Shown here piece after piece: positions 1 to 24,190 of a stretch of 64,000 bases of DNA. How positions within the stretch are numbered: the first letter of the stretch is position 1; each line of letters begins with the position of its first letter. The position numbers were made by a program, and so were the translations under genes. Source of the stretch: Monodelphis domestica (taxonomy: Eukaryota > Chordata > Mammalia > Didelphimorphia > Didelphidae); assembly GCF_027887165.1 (NCBI RefSeq), contig NC_077232.1, positions 5,396,928 through 5,460,927 of the forward strand, written 5' to 3'. The notes beneath the pieces are model-generated. The model was not told where the DNA came from. It searched no databases and saw only the letters and a list, made by a program, of their open reading frames with translations.

Positions 1-880
1 GGAGACACGGATAAACCACTTGGGCTTTTAGCAGGTGACATTACATGTCTGTAGTCAGCCTAGGGCCAGATGGTGGGGCTGGGGGGGTACAGAGGGAGGG
101 AGGTATCCCGGAGGACCCCAGAACCCCTCCAGGAAGGGGTGCCTTTGTCCGGTGCCGGTTGGGCTTCTGGATGCTCAGGACAGCCAAGCGCAGCAGGATG
201 ACCAGGCATACCAAGCGATGGCCAGCTGTATAGACTTCGCCCCCCTTTTGTAAAGAAAGGTCTCCTGGGCCCACCTGTTCAGGAGGCCAGAAATCACACA
301 GAACCCCAAAACCTAGAGCTCTTGGGACGGGCCAGGGCAGCCTTTGAGGCAGGATTTGAACTCGGCTTGTCTGCCTCTAACACTTGCTGTCGGACCTTGG
401 GCACGTCCCTATCCCTCGTAGGCCCTCCGCGCCTCCTCTTGCCTCGTCCTCCGTGAGATGAGGGAGTTGGCCAGGAGATGAAGCTCCCTTCCCGCTCCAA
501 GGCCGTGAGCTCGCTCATTTGGAGATGAGGGGCCGGCCCGTCGGAGCCAAGTGGCTGCCAGGCGGGCAGGCGCAGCTCAACGCCATGCGGAGTTCAAGCT
601 AGTCAAGATGCCTTAAGCTGCCCCCCGTGCGAGCGGTGCTTCGGCTCAGTCCTGGGCTTCCCATGGACCCGGGCGACCGGAATAGGGGAAAGGACGTCAT
701 TAGCCACGCTTGCATTTAACTGGAAGACCTGCGGGGGGCGGGGGGGCTGCTTGTGCTTCCCCACCCTCTTGCGTGGCTGGGGGGGTCCGGTCCTGGGAGT
801 GGGCAGCGTCGGCGCTGTGTTTCTGGCTCTTGGGGCTCCTCTCCGTTTCTCACGGTTGCTCTTTGTTTTTGCATCTCCAG
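1..880 (+). other. KMT5B: KMT5B intron (partial) at window start
   Basis: No exon of KMT5B or another gene was recognised before the acceptor at 880. The upstream KMT5B exons (human residues 1-102) must lie outside the window. The stretch contains the composite repeat listed at 137-515. Confidence 0.85.
137..515. repeat. Composite dispersed repeat, copy A
   Basis: GGGGTGCCTTTGTCCGG, then CTGGATGCTCAGGACAG, GGCAGGATTTGAACT and a tail TCCTCCGTGAGATGAGG recur in the same order at 8611-8905 in another KMT5B intron. The distal part resembles MIR/SINE fragments in both orientations, so the unit is probably a compound of older elements. Confidence 0.6.
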
Positions 881-13503
<12,623 letters not shown>

Positions 13504-13746
13504 GCCATGGCTGGGCTCAACTATCCCCAGGATCCGCGTCAGAGAAATATGAGTAATTCCAGTCTCAATGATTCCTCACCTGAAAGACCCGAGGGCAGCA
13601 CTTCCTGTATTCCTTGATCAGCTTAATATTGTAGAGAGTGTACAGCAAACGGACTCTTCCTACGCCTGACTGGCGCCATTTTTATTGTACTTTTTAAATA
13701 GCCTTCTGATGTGCAATTCTAAGGTCAAGGGGATGCCCTGTTGTAA

Positions 13747-13752
13747 AATAAA
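13747..13752 (+). promoter_or_regulatory. Proximal candidate poly(A) signal AATAAA in KMT5B 3' UTR
   Basis: Canonical hexamer about 245 nt after the stop codon, in TTGTAAAATAAAGG. Use would give a short 3' UTR; nothing in the sequence proves it. Confidence 0.4.
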
Positions 13753-14451
13753 GGCTCGAGCAAAATTGTACAGAGAGATAGAGCAACTTTCCATGCAGGA
13801 CAGTGAAAACAATGATGTGGCTACACAATGATTTTTAACAAAACTTAAGAGCATTCGTGGGCTCTTTAATATCGACTAAACCGTAATTTAAAAAATCACC
13901 GTAGTAGCATATTAACGTTTTCTAGTACATGTGACTATCACCAGCAATGACCTACGGCTTTTTGATTTACTTGCTAGATGTTTCCCCCTTGGAGTTTTGT
14001 CCGTTTTACACTGTACGCTGTCCCGGATGTACTCTTTGTGGCCTTTGTCATAGTAGCAAACTGTTGGTTGGAAGTCAAATTGATTTCTTTAAAAAAAAAG
14101 TACAATTACAAAGGTGTTGAGAGTTTGCTAACTTTTTAGTACATTATATGTACGAGGGTAGCAGTATGCAGAACGGAAGTTTGGATATATGGTGTATTTA
14201 TTGCTTGTTATGTAAATTAAACACCTTGTATTTAACACTTTTCAATACTTTTAGATAAAATTGTTCTTTGCAAGAATGATTGGTGCTTATTTTTTCAAAA
14301 ATTTGCTGTGAAACAATGTGGTGACACCAGGCAACATTTACCCCATGACCCACAGCTCATCATTCGGTTCTTCATCGTTTTCTGTTGCACTTGTAAAATG
14401 CTACAAGGAATATAAAGAAATCTATTCACTTTAACTTATAATAGTTTATGA

Positions 14452-14457
14452 AATAAA
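14452..14457 (+). promoter_or_regulatory. Candidate poly(A) signal AATAAA in KMT5B 3' UTR
   Basis: Canonical hexamer in TATGAAATAAAAACC, followed about 25 nt later by T/G-rich sequence (TTTTGTTCTGTGGTG) of the kind found downstream of cleavage sites. Confidence 0.5.
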
Positions 14458-14545
14458 AACCTGAGTCACAGCTTTTGTTCTGTGGTGCCCTATAAAATGT
14501 TTGTCTTGGAGATTCAATGTAAAGGACTGAAAACACTGTACATGT

Positions 14546-14553
14546 TGTAAATA
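14546..14553 (+). promoter_or_regulatory. Pumilio-type UGUAAAUA element in KMT5B 3' UTR
   Basis: TGTAAATA matches the UGUANAUA consensus bound by PUM proteins. It sits near the end of the inferred 3' UTR. Binding is inferred from consensus only. Confidence 0.45.
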
Positions 14554-14586
14554 TTTGTGTGTTGTGAGAAATTTTTGTCATAAGAC

Positions 14587-14592
14587 ATTAAA
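14587..14592 (+). promoter_or_regulatory. Likely distal poly(A) signal ATTAAA of KMT5B
   Basis: Common variant hexamer in AGACATTAAAAGAAC. Base composition changes to GC-richer sequence shortly afterwards, which fits the end of the transcript. Confidence 0.55.
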
Positions 14593-14610
14593 AGAACTTA
14601 CCAGGAAGGT

Positions 14611-17600
14611 TTCTATACATTCATGCCAATGACATAGGCCAACAAGGTTCCCGCCTGCCCCCTCGGAGGCCCGCGCCAGCGGGCACTCCTACCTCCTGTT
14701 GCTCACAGCCAAGAGGAGAACTGGGTAAAGCACTTTGAGGAGAGGGAAGATGAATTCGAAGTAATATAATGAACAAAGCAACTTTGGTCACAACTTTGGT
14801 GTTGATGCCAGACTCTTGTATCATTTTTATGGATTATTTTATAAATCATTGAACTCAGAGTTTGAAAACCAACGAAGGGCTGTTGTGGCAGCTGGTGTTC
14901 GTCAGAACAATGGCTCTCATGGCTCCCTTCTGGCCGTGTCTAGAGAGTAGAACCCAGGCCTGGCAGAAGTAGGAAGGGATAGGCCCAAGCTAGGAGAGCC
15001 AATAGCTATCTGTCTACCTGGATAGATGTGGTCCAGCTCCATCCTTAAATGGAAATGCCAGGGGGTAGCCAGCCTTGCCACCCGCCATTTTGGTTTCTTT
15101 AGCCTCTTCATTCACCCAGGAGTTAGTTCCCTAATCTTGTCTTCTCTGTTGACTGCACACTTTAGCCCTTCCCACGTTCATTGAGAAGCCATCCGCCTTG
15201 TCCCCACTTGGTGGGTGTAGATTTCTTAGGCTGCCATGTCATAGTCTTTCTACAAGGGGTTTCAGCCCCTCTGGACTTTAATCCTTAGAGCATCCCTATT
15301 TAAGAAAGCTAGGATATCCAGGGAGGCAAAGTCCTATTCCCAGAGGGAAGTCTAGACTCCAGGGCTCGGAATCATGTCCTGTCCTTTAAATCGCTAGTTC
15401 TTCATGTTGGGGTCTGGGGCATTGGGGGATCCGAGTCGGGGAGGGGAGAGGACTAGCCTGGGCTGGTTCTTTGCATTCTTGGGGCCACCTTTCCGTGGGT
15501 TCTAGCTTTCATTGTAAAGTAATAAAGATCTTTAATTACATTTCTCATTCTTGCTTTTTAAGTTGAGATTTCTTTTTTCTTATTTATTTTGTCAATCTCT
15601 TTTGAGACTTGTCCCTTTGGTCTCATGCCATTGATACCCTGATGGAAAAATCTGTCATCGCTTGTTGCCCCTCAGAGGTTGTTCTGCACAGGCATTTGGA
15701 AGCCACTGGCCATGCCATCTCAAGAGCACTCTCACCTTGGGGGGATAGCGAGAGCCGTGGGTGGGGGCCGAATGTGTGAGGACAGAACTCTTGGCTTGAG
15801 CTTATGCAATGATGGGTAAAAATTCGCTGACATTGTGAGAGCTTAGGAGATAATCATAGAAATCTATGTAAAGTATTCCATTTTAAATCATTTTTCAAAT
15901 GACTGTTTAAATTGTTTGAGTTGTAATACTTTTGAGATACTCTGTATTCCTTGTACTGAAAGAATGCAAAAAGGACTTTTTCAGCATTTGAGGTAAGTTC
16001 TTTACAATTCATTCAAAGAAACAAAACATTTTTTTACAAATATTTTGTACATGCACTTGCAGTATTGAGGTTAATCATTTTAATAAATTCAAAAATGAAA
16101 ACATTCTTGCCAGTGTATAGTGTATATGATAGAAAAAGGATGCAAACACTGAAGCTTCTAGGTTTGGGCTGAGAGCACTCCGATTCACATGGCAGCCAGG
16201 CCACGTATTTAATCTCCCTGGCCCTGTGCCATCCTCTGCACGATGAGAGGGCTTGGACTTGCTGATCTGGTCGTGTTCTCCCACCCCTCTATTCCAACTT
16301 CAGGATTTGCTGGTGCGGGGTGGGAGCTATGTGGGCGAAGGAGGCCTGGGGTCCGAGGGGGTAGGAGGAGGAGGATGCTGAGGCAGGAAGGTCCCTGTGG
16401 CATCTCTTAAAGAGTGCTTGGCATGGGGCGAGCTGGGTGGCCTTGCCACCCCGATGACACCATGATTGCTGTCACGTTCCTGCCTGGACCTGCTCAGCCC
16501 TTGGTTTCTGTTCTTGTTCGCTGGCAAGCCCTTGGACTTCAGAGTCGGGGTCTTGGCTCTGCCTTTTGCAGATGCGCTCTGAGCCACTTTCCACCTCTCG
16601 TCTGGTGATGCCATCTCAGGCAAGGTAGCAAAGGGAGTTTGAGTATGTGCCAGCCCTGCCCTGCCCTCCCTCCCTCTCTGCTCTAAAGTAGTGATAATGT
16701 TGTTTTGTTTTGTCTTCAACCAGGTGCCACCTGTTCTCTGAACACTGCCGAGGCCATAGCCCGGTTTGATGTTGACAATCGCCGGCATGTCTGCCCCCTC
16801 CTTTGCAGCATCCCGTTAACCCCTATGTATAGGCTTCGATTAACCCAGGGAACTTGTGCCCTTCTCCCACCTAGTGCCAGGAGTGGTTGACTGCCATCGC
16901 CAAGGTGGTCCAAGGCTGGAGGCTTTGACCTCAGGTCTGGCTCCTTGCCAAGGAGCCCTGCTCTCCCCACCCCAAGTGCCTGCAGCAGGGATGATGTGAG
17001 GAATCGGGACAAGGGCACCTGGAAGATGGACCCATATGTCCTGTGGCAGGAGCAGGAAATGATGGGGATTTTCCAGCCAGAACGCTTCCTGACCTCATCG
17101 CTTTTTGCCTCCTACCTCAGCCAGGTTTCAAGTCCTGCCTTTGGCCCGAGTTGTGCACCTAGGGGTAAGTCGTCACCTTTTTGAACATTGGTACAAAATG
17201 GGGCTCGTGGCTGACCTCCCCCCCCCCCCCCCCGAGTGGTTGTGCCACTCCAGAGCCCATCTCGGCAAACTTAATGGTGACAGATAAAATAAAGGGATAC
17301 CTCTGGGGTTCCTTGGCTAATGAGCATATTGGGGGGCACTGCTAGAGGCCTATTTTCAGTGGGAGAATTAGCTGGATCCACTCCCACAATGCTGGTACTG
17401 CCTTTGGGCTCTTCCTTTGAGAATCCATGCCCGTGTGCAGAGCATCTATGTCTACCCTATCCCATCCCCTAAAGACCATGTCAGGCAATCTCCCAGTATA
17501 TTGGTTCCTTTTACCACCCATGGGTCCCGGAGCTGTCCCCTTCCTGATTCTTCATGCCATCCCTGTGGCAGGCACTAGCACTGCAGATGGGGCTCTCAGG

Positions 17601-18930
17601 CAGGACGCTGCTCGGGTTGGCACTCCGTCCCTCCCCTTTCAACCTCGTTACATCACAAGGAATGTTCCTGAAAAGCCGAGAGCCAATCAGATTTTGATAT
17701 CAAATTCTGTTTTCTCATAGGATGTGGGCTTCAGATCTAGCCCATTTTACAAATAAGGAAACACCCAGAAAGGGAAGGGACTCTTCCAAGCCAGTGTAGC
17801 TAGTAAGTAGATCCAGAACTTCAACTCGTGTCCTCTGGCTCCAAAGCCAATGGTATCTGCTCCATTAAGGCGCCTCTTTACGGTTGTCTGACACTGGCCA
17901 TCTCGAGGTGCAGGAACTTAATTGGCTTTGGGTTTGTACCATCTCTGAGGCCTCAGGGAAGCAGCCCTTCTCACCTGCAGGCCTGATCTCCCAGAAGGCT
18001 GTTCTCCCAGCAGGGCAGCCCAGCTCTGTTCAGCAAGGGTCTTCAGGGAGCTTGGGGGTGAGGGTGGGGTGAAGGGGTTGTCCCCAGCTCAGCTTTCCCT
18101 CCCTCCCCTGGCCCCCAAGCTGACTGACTTTAGCTTGATGACTTCCCACTTGATCTCGGGATGAAAGCTGATCTGGTATCCGTGGAGTACCTCTTGGATG
18201 TGATCACTGCTCCTAGCTGTGGCTGCGGAGCAGGGGCTGTGAGGCCACAGGGAGGAGTGAGAGGAGCCTGGAGGAATCCTCCAGCTACTGGGAGCCCAGG
18301 GTCAGATAACTTCCCAGCTGGACAGGGAAGGCAGGTCAGAGAGATGGGAGGTCCCCTTATTTCTTGGACAGCGCCAGCAGCCACAAAAGCTCTGGCTGCC
18401 CCATGTGTTTGAGCCTTGCCAAACTTGGAGAAGCCCCGTCCAGTCCCCCTGAGACCTGTCCCTGGGGCCAGAGAAGAGTGGGGAGGATTCCCGGGATCCT
18501 GAAGCTCCTCCAATCAGCCACATTTCTTCTGGACTCGGATGGAGCTGTCGGCAAAGGATAGACTTTGTGGCCCTATCCTGATGCCTGGCACCTAAGTGTT
18601 TGTTAATTGGCTGAGCAAACACTCTTGAGCTTTGCTTTGGAGGGTCCATGGCCTCAAGCACAGGGCTCGGCCTTGGGAGGACTGATGCCGGAAGCCCTCG
18701 GGAGTAACCTGTCTCCAGCCCCAGTGGCAAAGGGCCACCCCATTCCCCTTCATGGGGCGGCCTCTGGGTGGCTCTGCCAAAGCTGTCCATAAAATCTTAT
18801 AGCCTAAGGCTAGCAACAAGTCACCCAAGGGGCAGGGGCAGGATTGAGAGTGGTCATCCAGCCTTTGCCCAAAGACTTCTGATAAGGGGGAACCACTACC
18901 TCCTGAGACATCCCAGTGCTCCTCCGGGCA
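14611..18930. other. Intergenic DNA downstream of KMT5B, no gene seen
   Basis: Contains AATAAA hexamers near 15521 and 16081 and an AT-rich, unique-looking block (15780-16110) that could be a long KMT5B 3' UTR or a noncoding element. There are MIR-like fragments at about 16205-16310 (+) and 17738-17865 (-), and a run of 16 C at 17218-17233. No open frame with recognisable domains. Confidence 0.65.
17738..17865 (-). repeat. MIR-like fragment
   Basis: CATTTTACAAATAAGGAAAC, GTAGCTAGTAAGTAGATCCA and CGTGTCCTCTGGCTCCAAAG are minus-strand MIR landmarks. Confidence 0.6.
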
Positions 18931-19180
18931 GCTAGATGGTGCAGTGGCTAGAGCGTCACACTTGGAATCAAGAAGACTCATCTTCGTGAGTTCAGATCCA
19001 ATCTCAGACACTAGCGGTGTGATCCTGGGCAAGATACTTCATTCTGCCTCCGTTTCCTTGTCTGTAAAATGAGCCAGAGAAGGAGATGGCAGACCACTCC
19101 AAGATCTTTTGCCAAGAAAACCCCAAATGAGGTAGTGAAGAGTTGGACGCAACAGAAACAACTCAACAAAACTTCCTGGA
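18931..19180 (+). repeat. Marsupial tRNA-related SINE, long type
   Basis: Begins GGCAGCTAGATGGTGCAGTG and reads through GAGTTCAGATCCAATCTCAG, TGTGATCCTGGGCAAGATAC, AAAATGAGCCAGAGAAGGAG, CCAAGAAAACCCCAAATGAG to an A-rich end (CAACAGAAACAACTC). Near full-length and in the sense orientation. Confidence 0.85.
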
Positions 19181-19349
19181 ACGTTTTTCCTTAAATCTGC
19201 CTCTGCAGTCCTCCCTCACTCCACCGCAGCCTGACTGGAACAGGAGAGGGAGTGACCGTCACCGAGCTCTCGGGGCGGCTCTTCCCCCTCACCCTAGACT
19301 CCCGGCAGACCTCCCATCTCTCTAGGCACAAGCCCTGCTGTGTTTATGG

Positions 19350-20600
19350 CCAATCTTTTCAGTGTGGCGACAGGTGGTTCGGCGTTCTCGGAATCCCAGC
19401 TCCCCGGATCTGCCGAGTTACTGCTCTACGTAAACCTGGCTCTTGGGCCTCGCCGGCGGACCTTCGCCCACGTGGGCCCTGCAGGAACGCTCACTGACCC
19501 GCTGGCATCCCATCGGCGTCTGAAGCCAGCTGGGCCTGCCATCCTCGGGCATTTCTGGCTTTGCTGGGGCGCCCCGGGGTGGGGGCGGTCTGTGCCGGGG
19601 AGCCCAGAAATGCGCTTCGCCTCTTCCCTCACGTGGCAGAACAGCCCAAGACTGGCAGGGAGGAGCAGGGGCGTGCGCTGGCTCGGCCCCTCGGCCCGTG
19701 GCCCTGCCCAGCTCTCCACAAGCCTTGGCAGGGCCGCGGCAGCCCACGTGGCTGCTCTCCGTTGTCCCTTCTGCCATCCTCCCTCTTGGCTCCTTCGGGC
19801 TCCGGCCCAGCTTCCCTTGTATGTGATTCCAGGTCCCGGCGGGCGCATCCCCGGCTGCCCTTCGAGGACTCTCCGAAACGTTCCTCTTCCTTGTCCAAAT
19901 TTAGTTCTCTCTCCAGCCACTCGTGCTCCCTCCCGGGGCCTCCCGCCATGGAGGCGGCCCCTCCCCTCCGAGGCCGGCCCACAGCTCCTCCCCCCCATCC
20001 CCCTCCCCCCCTTGCCCTCTTCCTCCTTCCCAGGGGAGAGTTCCGGGCAGAGCTCCGGCCGGACGCCAGCAGAAAGTCCCCACCCAGGGAGAGGAGCTTG
20101 GAAGTCCCCCGCACGGGTTCAAGCCTTACCCTTTGCCGGAAGTCCCCCCAGCTCCCAGCATGGCCCCTGGCCCAAAGGACACCCTCTGGGCATCCCCTCC
20201 TCAGTCTGCCAGGCTCTCCCAGGCTAACCGGGAGGGAGCCCGGAAACGCTCCTGCTCGGGCCTCCCTGACCACCTCTGGGTCCTCCAGACCGACGTGCCC
20301 TGAGGGGGGCCCGAGGAGCGGAGACAACGGGGAGCCGAGCTTGGAGGAGGCCTGGCGGGGCGGGGCCGGGCTCGTCGGGGCGCCCACCTTGGAAGGAGAG
20401 GCCGAGACCTCCCCGGACAGCCTGGCCTTCTGGTCGCCCCGCTTTCCCCGGCTTCCAGGCCAGCCGCCTGCCTGGCACGTCCTGCCCTCGCAGGGCTGAG
20501 CCGAGGGGCCCGGCCGGCCAAATGTCGCGGCCCGGAGGCCGGCCCGGAGCGACTGGTCAGGAGCCCCGGCCGGGCTGCCCAGGAGGGAGGAGGTCGTTTG
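19350..20600. other. GC- and CpG-rich block, candidate orphan CpG island
   Basis: CpG dinucleotides are visibly frequent (for example GCCTCGCCGGCGGACCTTCG near 19455 and GGGCTCGTCGGGGCGCCCAC near 20368). Long frames are open on both strands (such as 19340-20227 + and 19629-20867 -), as expected from GC-rich DNA with few stops, and none resembles a known protein. It might be a promoter of an unannotated transcript or just a GC-rich patch. Confidence 0.45.
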
Positions 20601-20647
20601 GGAAATAGCGTGAGGGCTCCAAGGGCCCACTCCGTGCCGGGGGAGAA

Positions 20648-20750
20648 GCCATGTGGCATAATGCGTGGAGAACCAGCTTTGGAGTCCCGCGGAGCTGGGT
20701 TCAAATCCTGCCTCGAATAGCCTTTCTGTGTGACCCAGGGCAAGCCTTTT
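20648..20750 (+). repeat. MIR/SINE fragment
   Basis: GAGCTGGGTTCAAATCCTGC and TGTGACCCAGGGCAAGCC mark a plus-strand SINE body with both ends degraded. Confidence 0.6.
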
Positions 20751-20974
20751 GATGAATTGCCGAGAAGAGGCTGGCCTCTGTGGGCAGCTCCAGGGGACTT
20801 CCTTTGCTTTACTGGGCTGGCCTGGATGGGGGCGGGGCGGGGAACTGCACCAGGAGCCCCCGGGCAAGAGAGGGAAAAATCAGCATGGTCCAAAAGCTGG
20901 GCTCTCGTGGGAAGTAGTGAGTCCCCCATCCCTGTGGGGCTACTCCTTGTCATGGCAGGAAGCCCTGCTCACTT

Positions 20975-21110
20975 ACAGACTGGACGAGGGACAGAGAAGG
21001 AAACTGAGGCAGACAAGTGAGGTGACTTGCCCAATTTATACAACTAGCCAGTGTCCGAGGCAGGATTTGAACCTGTGTCTCCCTGACTCCAAGCTAGGCA
21101 TACCCTCCCC
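20975..21110 (-). repeat. MIR-like fragment
   Basis: AGAAGGAAACTGAGGCAGAC, GGTGACTTGCCCAATTTATA and GAGGCAGGATTTGAACCTGT give the minus-strand order. Confidence 0.7.
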
Positions 21111-22080
21111 TGGGCTGTGCTATTTCTGGGCCAAAAGGCCACAGACATCTTCCAAGACTGTTACTCAATTCTAGGCACACGTCTCTAGCCAAAACCAGGT
21201 GACCCCATGACAAGGACAGAAACCCCCACGGGCTGGGACACTCTGGGAGGACGTCGTGGGGGAGGCCTTAAAGCACTGAGTGACGAAGGTGCTCTGATCA
21301 ACACCTCCCAACACTGGGCTTCTGCCCTGGGGTCTCTTGAGGGAGAGGACCCTCTCCTGGCTGACCCTCAGCTTCCACTCGGCCCCACAAAGGGGCTTTC
21401 AGAGCCCCCCATTAAGCTGAATTGCGTACTTGGCAAGAGTCCCCAAGATGCACTGCCTGGATCTCTTCTCCCCTTCCCCTGCCTGCTCCCGAGGCAGAGT
21501 GAGTCACACCCCCCAGTTCTGACCCTTTCTTGGGGTCTCCACCAGTGGCTCAGGATGGCCACAGGGGGAGGCCCTTCAGCTCCATTCCAGGAACTTAGAT
21601 CTGGCACTGAAAGACCCCCGGAGACCACCCAGGCCAACCCCCACTGCCCAGGGAGAAAACGGAGGCACAGAACTGGAAAGGGCCAAAGGGAACAGGACCC
21701 AAGACTCCCAGCCCAGCTTCTTCCTGGACAAAGGAGGAAAGTGCCTGTGCAGGCCCTGGGCCCTTCCTCCCACTCCCCTCCCCCAGGCTGAAGCTCTACC
21801 CTGGACAGATGCCCAGCACCAACCCCCATGCCCCTCCAGCTAAAGTCAGGACCAGGGACTGGACCTACTTCAGGGCAGCTGTTGGCACCTGATAAGTGGT
21901 GTTTGTGCTTCTGCCATAAAGGGGGAGAGGGGTGTAGCTTCCCCCCCCCCCCCCCGTTAATCTTTAACTCTCCACCAGGCCTCCTGCCCCTGTGTACTTG
22001 CCCTCACAGCTCCCAAGGGTGACACCCTTCCTACTGGGCTGGCCTGGGCTGTTCCAGGGCTCTGTTATCCTCACCCTTCA
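21110..22080. other. Intergenic DNA, nothing recognised
   Basis: GC-rich sequence with a run of 15 C at 21941-21955. The open frame at 21207-21791 (+) has no domain or homology I recognise. Confidence 0.6.
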
Positions 22081-22206
22081 CCTTCTCTCCCTCCTCTCAC
22101 TATATCTGTCCCTCCCACTTTCCCTCTCCTCTTCTCTCTCCTCTCCCCCTCTCCCTCTTTTCTCTTCTTTCTCTGTCTCTCCCTTTTCTCTCTCCCTCTC
22201 CTCTCC

Positions 22207-22292
<86 letters not shown>

Positions 22293-22560
22293 TCCCTCTC
22301 CCTCTCCCTCTCTCCCTCCCTCCTCTCTCTCTGCCTCTCTCTTCTCTCTCCTCTTCCTCTTTTCTCCATCTCTCCCTCTTCTCTCTCTCCTCTCCGTCTC
22401 TCCCCCCTCTCCCTCTTCTCTCTCCTCTCCCCCTCTCTCCATCTCTCCCTCTTCTCTCTCTCCTCTCTCCCTCTTCTCTCATCTCTCTGCCTCTCTCGCT
22501 CTCCTCCTCCTCTCTCCCTTTCTCTCTCTTCTCTTACTATGTGTGTCTCTGTCTTTCCCC
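22081..22560. repeat. (TC)n-rich pyrimidine tract
   Basis: Nearly pure pyrimidine for about 480 nt, with an uninterrupted TC dinucleotide core at about 22210-22287 flanked by degenerate TCTCCC units. The L1 fragment begins close to its 3' end. The Ser/Leu- or Arg/Glu-rich frames it creates are not genes. Confidence 0.95.
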
Positions 22561-22603
22561 CCCTTTTTTCTTCTCCGCCCCCTTGTTTAAAACTAAACTT
22601 TGA

Positions 22604-24055
22604 ATATAAAGGAAGGTGGCCTAGCAGTCCCAGATCTGAAACTGTACTATAAAGCAGTGATCATCCAAGCAGTCTGGTACTGGCTAAGAGACAGAAGGGA
22701 GGATTGGTGAAATAGACTTAGAGTAAATGGCAGTAACAAGATAGTGTTCAACAAACCCAAAGATCCCAGCTTTGGGGACAAGAACTCTATTTGACAAAAA
22801 CTTTTGGGAAAATTGGAAGGCAGTATGGGAGAGTTTAGGTTTGGATCAACATCTCACACCCTACACCAAGATGAACTCAGAATCAGTGAATATAAAGAGT
22901 GAAGTCATAAATTAGGTGAACACAGAATCGTATACCTGTCAGATCTGTGGAAAAGGAAGGAATTGTAAGACCAAGCAAGAGATAGAGAACATTACAAAAT
23001 GTAAAATGAACAACTTATATCAAATTTAAAAAGTTTTTGTACAAACAAAGCCAATGAAACCAAAATCAGAAGAGAAGCAATAAACGGGGGGGGGGGGGTA
23101 GTTTTATAACAAAATTCTCTGATGAAGGTCTAATTTCCCAAATTTATAAGGAGCTAAGTCAATTGTACAAGAAATCAAGCCATTCCCCAGTTGATAAATG
23201 GTCAAGGGATATGAATAGGCAATTTTCAGATGAAGAAATAAAAACTATGATCCATCACATGAAAAAGTGTTCTAAATCTCTCCTGATTAGAGAAATGCAA
23301 ATTGAAACAATTGAGGTACCACCTCACACCTATCAGCTGGGCCAATATGGCAACAAAGGAAAAGGATAACTCTTGGAGGCGATGTGACAAAAATTGGGAC
23401 ACGATGGCATTGCTGGTGGAGTTGTGAATGAATCCAACCATTCTGGAAAACCATGGGTTTGTACCCCAAAGAGATAAAATTTTGTACAAAAATATTCATA
23501 ATTGTGCTTTTTGTGGTGGCAAAAAATTAGAAAACAAGGGAATGTCCCTTGATTGGAAAAGGCTGAACAAATTGTGGTATGAGATGTTGTGGTATATAAT
23601 ACTATTATGTATAAAGAATGATGAACTGCTTGATTTCTACGTGAACTGGAAAGATCTCCATGATCTGATGCAGAGTGAAAGGAGCAGAACCAAGAGAGCA
23701 TTGTACAGAGATGGATACATTGTAGCACAATCAAATGTAACTGACTTCAGTACTAGTAGCAATGCAATGACCCAGGACAATCCTGAGGAACTTATGAGAA
23801 AGAACCGTGGGAGCAGAAACAGAAGGAAAGCATATGATCTGTCACTTGGTTATATGGGTGAAGGATTTGAGGTTTTCGTTTTAAAAGATGACTACTACAA
23901 ATATGGATAATATGGAAATAGGTTTTGAGTAATAAGACGTATAAACCAGTGGAATTGTTTGTCAGCTCTGGGTGTGGGGAGGGAAGAGGGGGAGGGAGAG
24001 AACGTGAATCATGTAACCATGGAAAAATATTCTAAAAATAAATGTGAGAAAAATC
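22604..24055 (+). mobile_element. 5'-truncated L1 retrotransposon fragment (ORF2 end and 3' UTR)
   Basis: Starts inside ORF2: the reading GGLAVPDLKLYYKAVIIQA then VWYWLRD is the conserved L1 ORF2 C-terminal region. Later segments read WSRDMNRQFSDEEIKTMIHH and KKCSKSLLIREMQIE, and the element ends with an A-rich 3' tail. Frames are broken by stops, shifts and a run of 13 G (23086-23098), so it is dead. AAACTAAACTTTGA at 22590-22603 and AAACTAAGCTTTGA at 24056-24069 match at 13 of 14 positions and are the likely target-site duplication, which fixes the limits. Confidence 0.9.
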
Positions 24056-24064
24056 AAACTAAGC

Positions 24065-24190
24065 TTTGAGGAGGCAGCCCTGTCCAGTAGGACTAGTGCT
24101 GAACTGGGAGTCCCAGGATCTGAGTTCAGATGACAGTTCTATCTCTTGGTACCTGTGGGACCTTGGATAAGTCATCTCAATGGGCATCAG
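24065..24190 (+). repeat. MIR-like fragment
   Basis: GAACTGGGAGTCCCAGGATC, TGAGTTCAGATGACAG and GGGACCTTGGATAAGTCATC mark a degraded plus-strand element immediately 3' of the L1 target site. Confidence 0.55.

Larger units (their letters stand above)
13504..14610 (+). other. KMT5B: KMT5B 3' untranslated region
   Basis: AT-rich sequence following the stop codon, clearly different in base composition from the GC-rich introns and intergenic DNA. It carries several poly(A) signal candidates, AU-rich stretches and a Pumilio-type site. The 3' limit is placed 10-25 nt after ATTAAA at 14587-14592 by inference; a longer UTR to the later AATAAA motifs is possible. Confidence 0.75.

Noticed and set aside
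19629..20867. 412-codon open frame on the minus strand, with 295- and 312-codon frames on the plus strand of the same DNA
   Set aside because: Several mutually overlapping long frames in GC-rich DNA with few stop codons. Composition is Pro/Gly/Arg/Ser-rich with no domain, and the minus frame runs through a SINE fragment.
22078..22603. Ser/Leu-rich 203-codon frame and Arg/Glu-rich antisense frames
   Set aside because: Simple (TC)n repeat, not coding.
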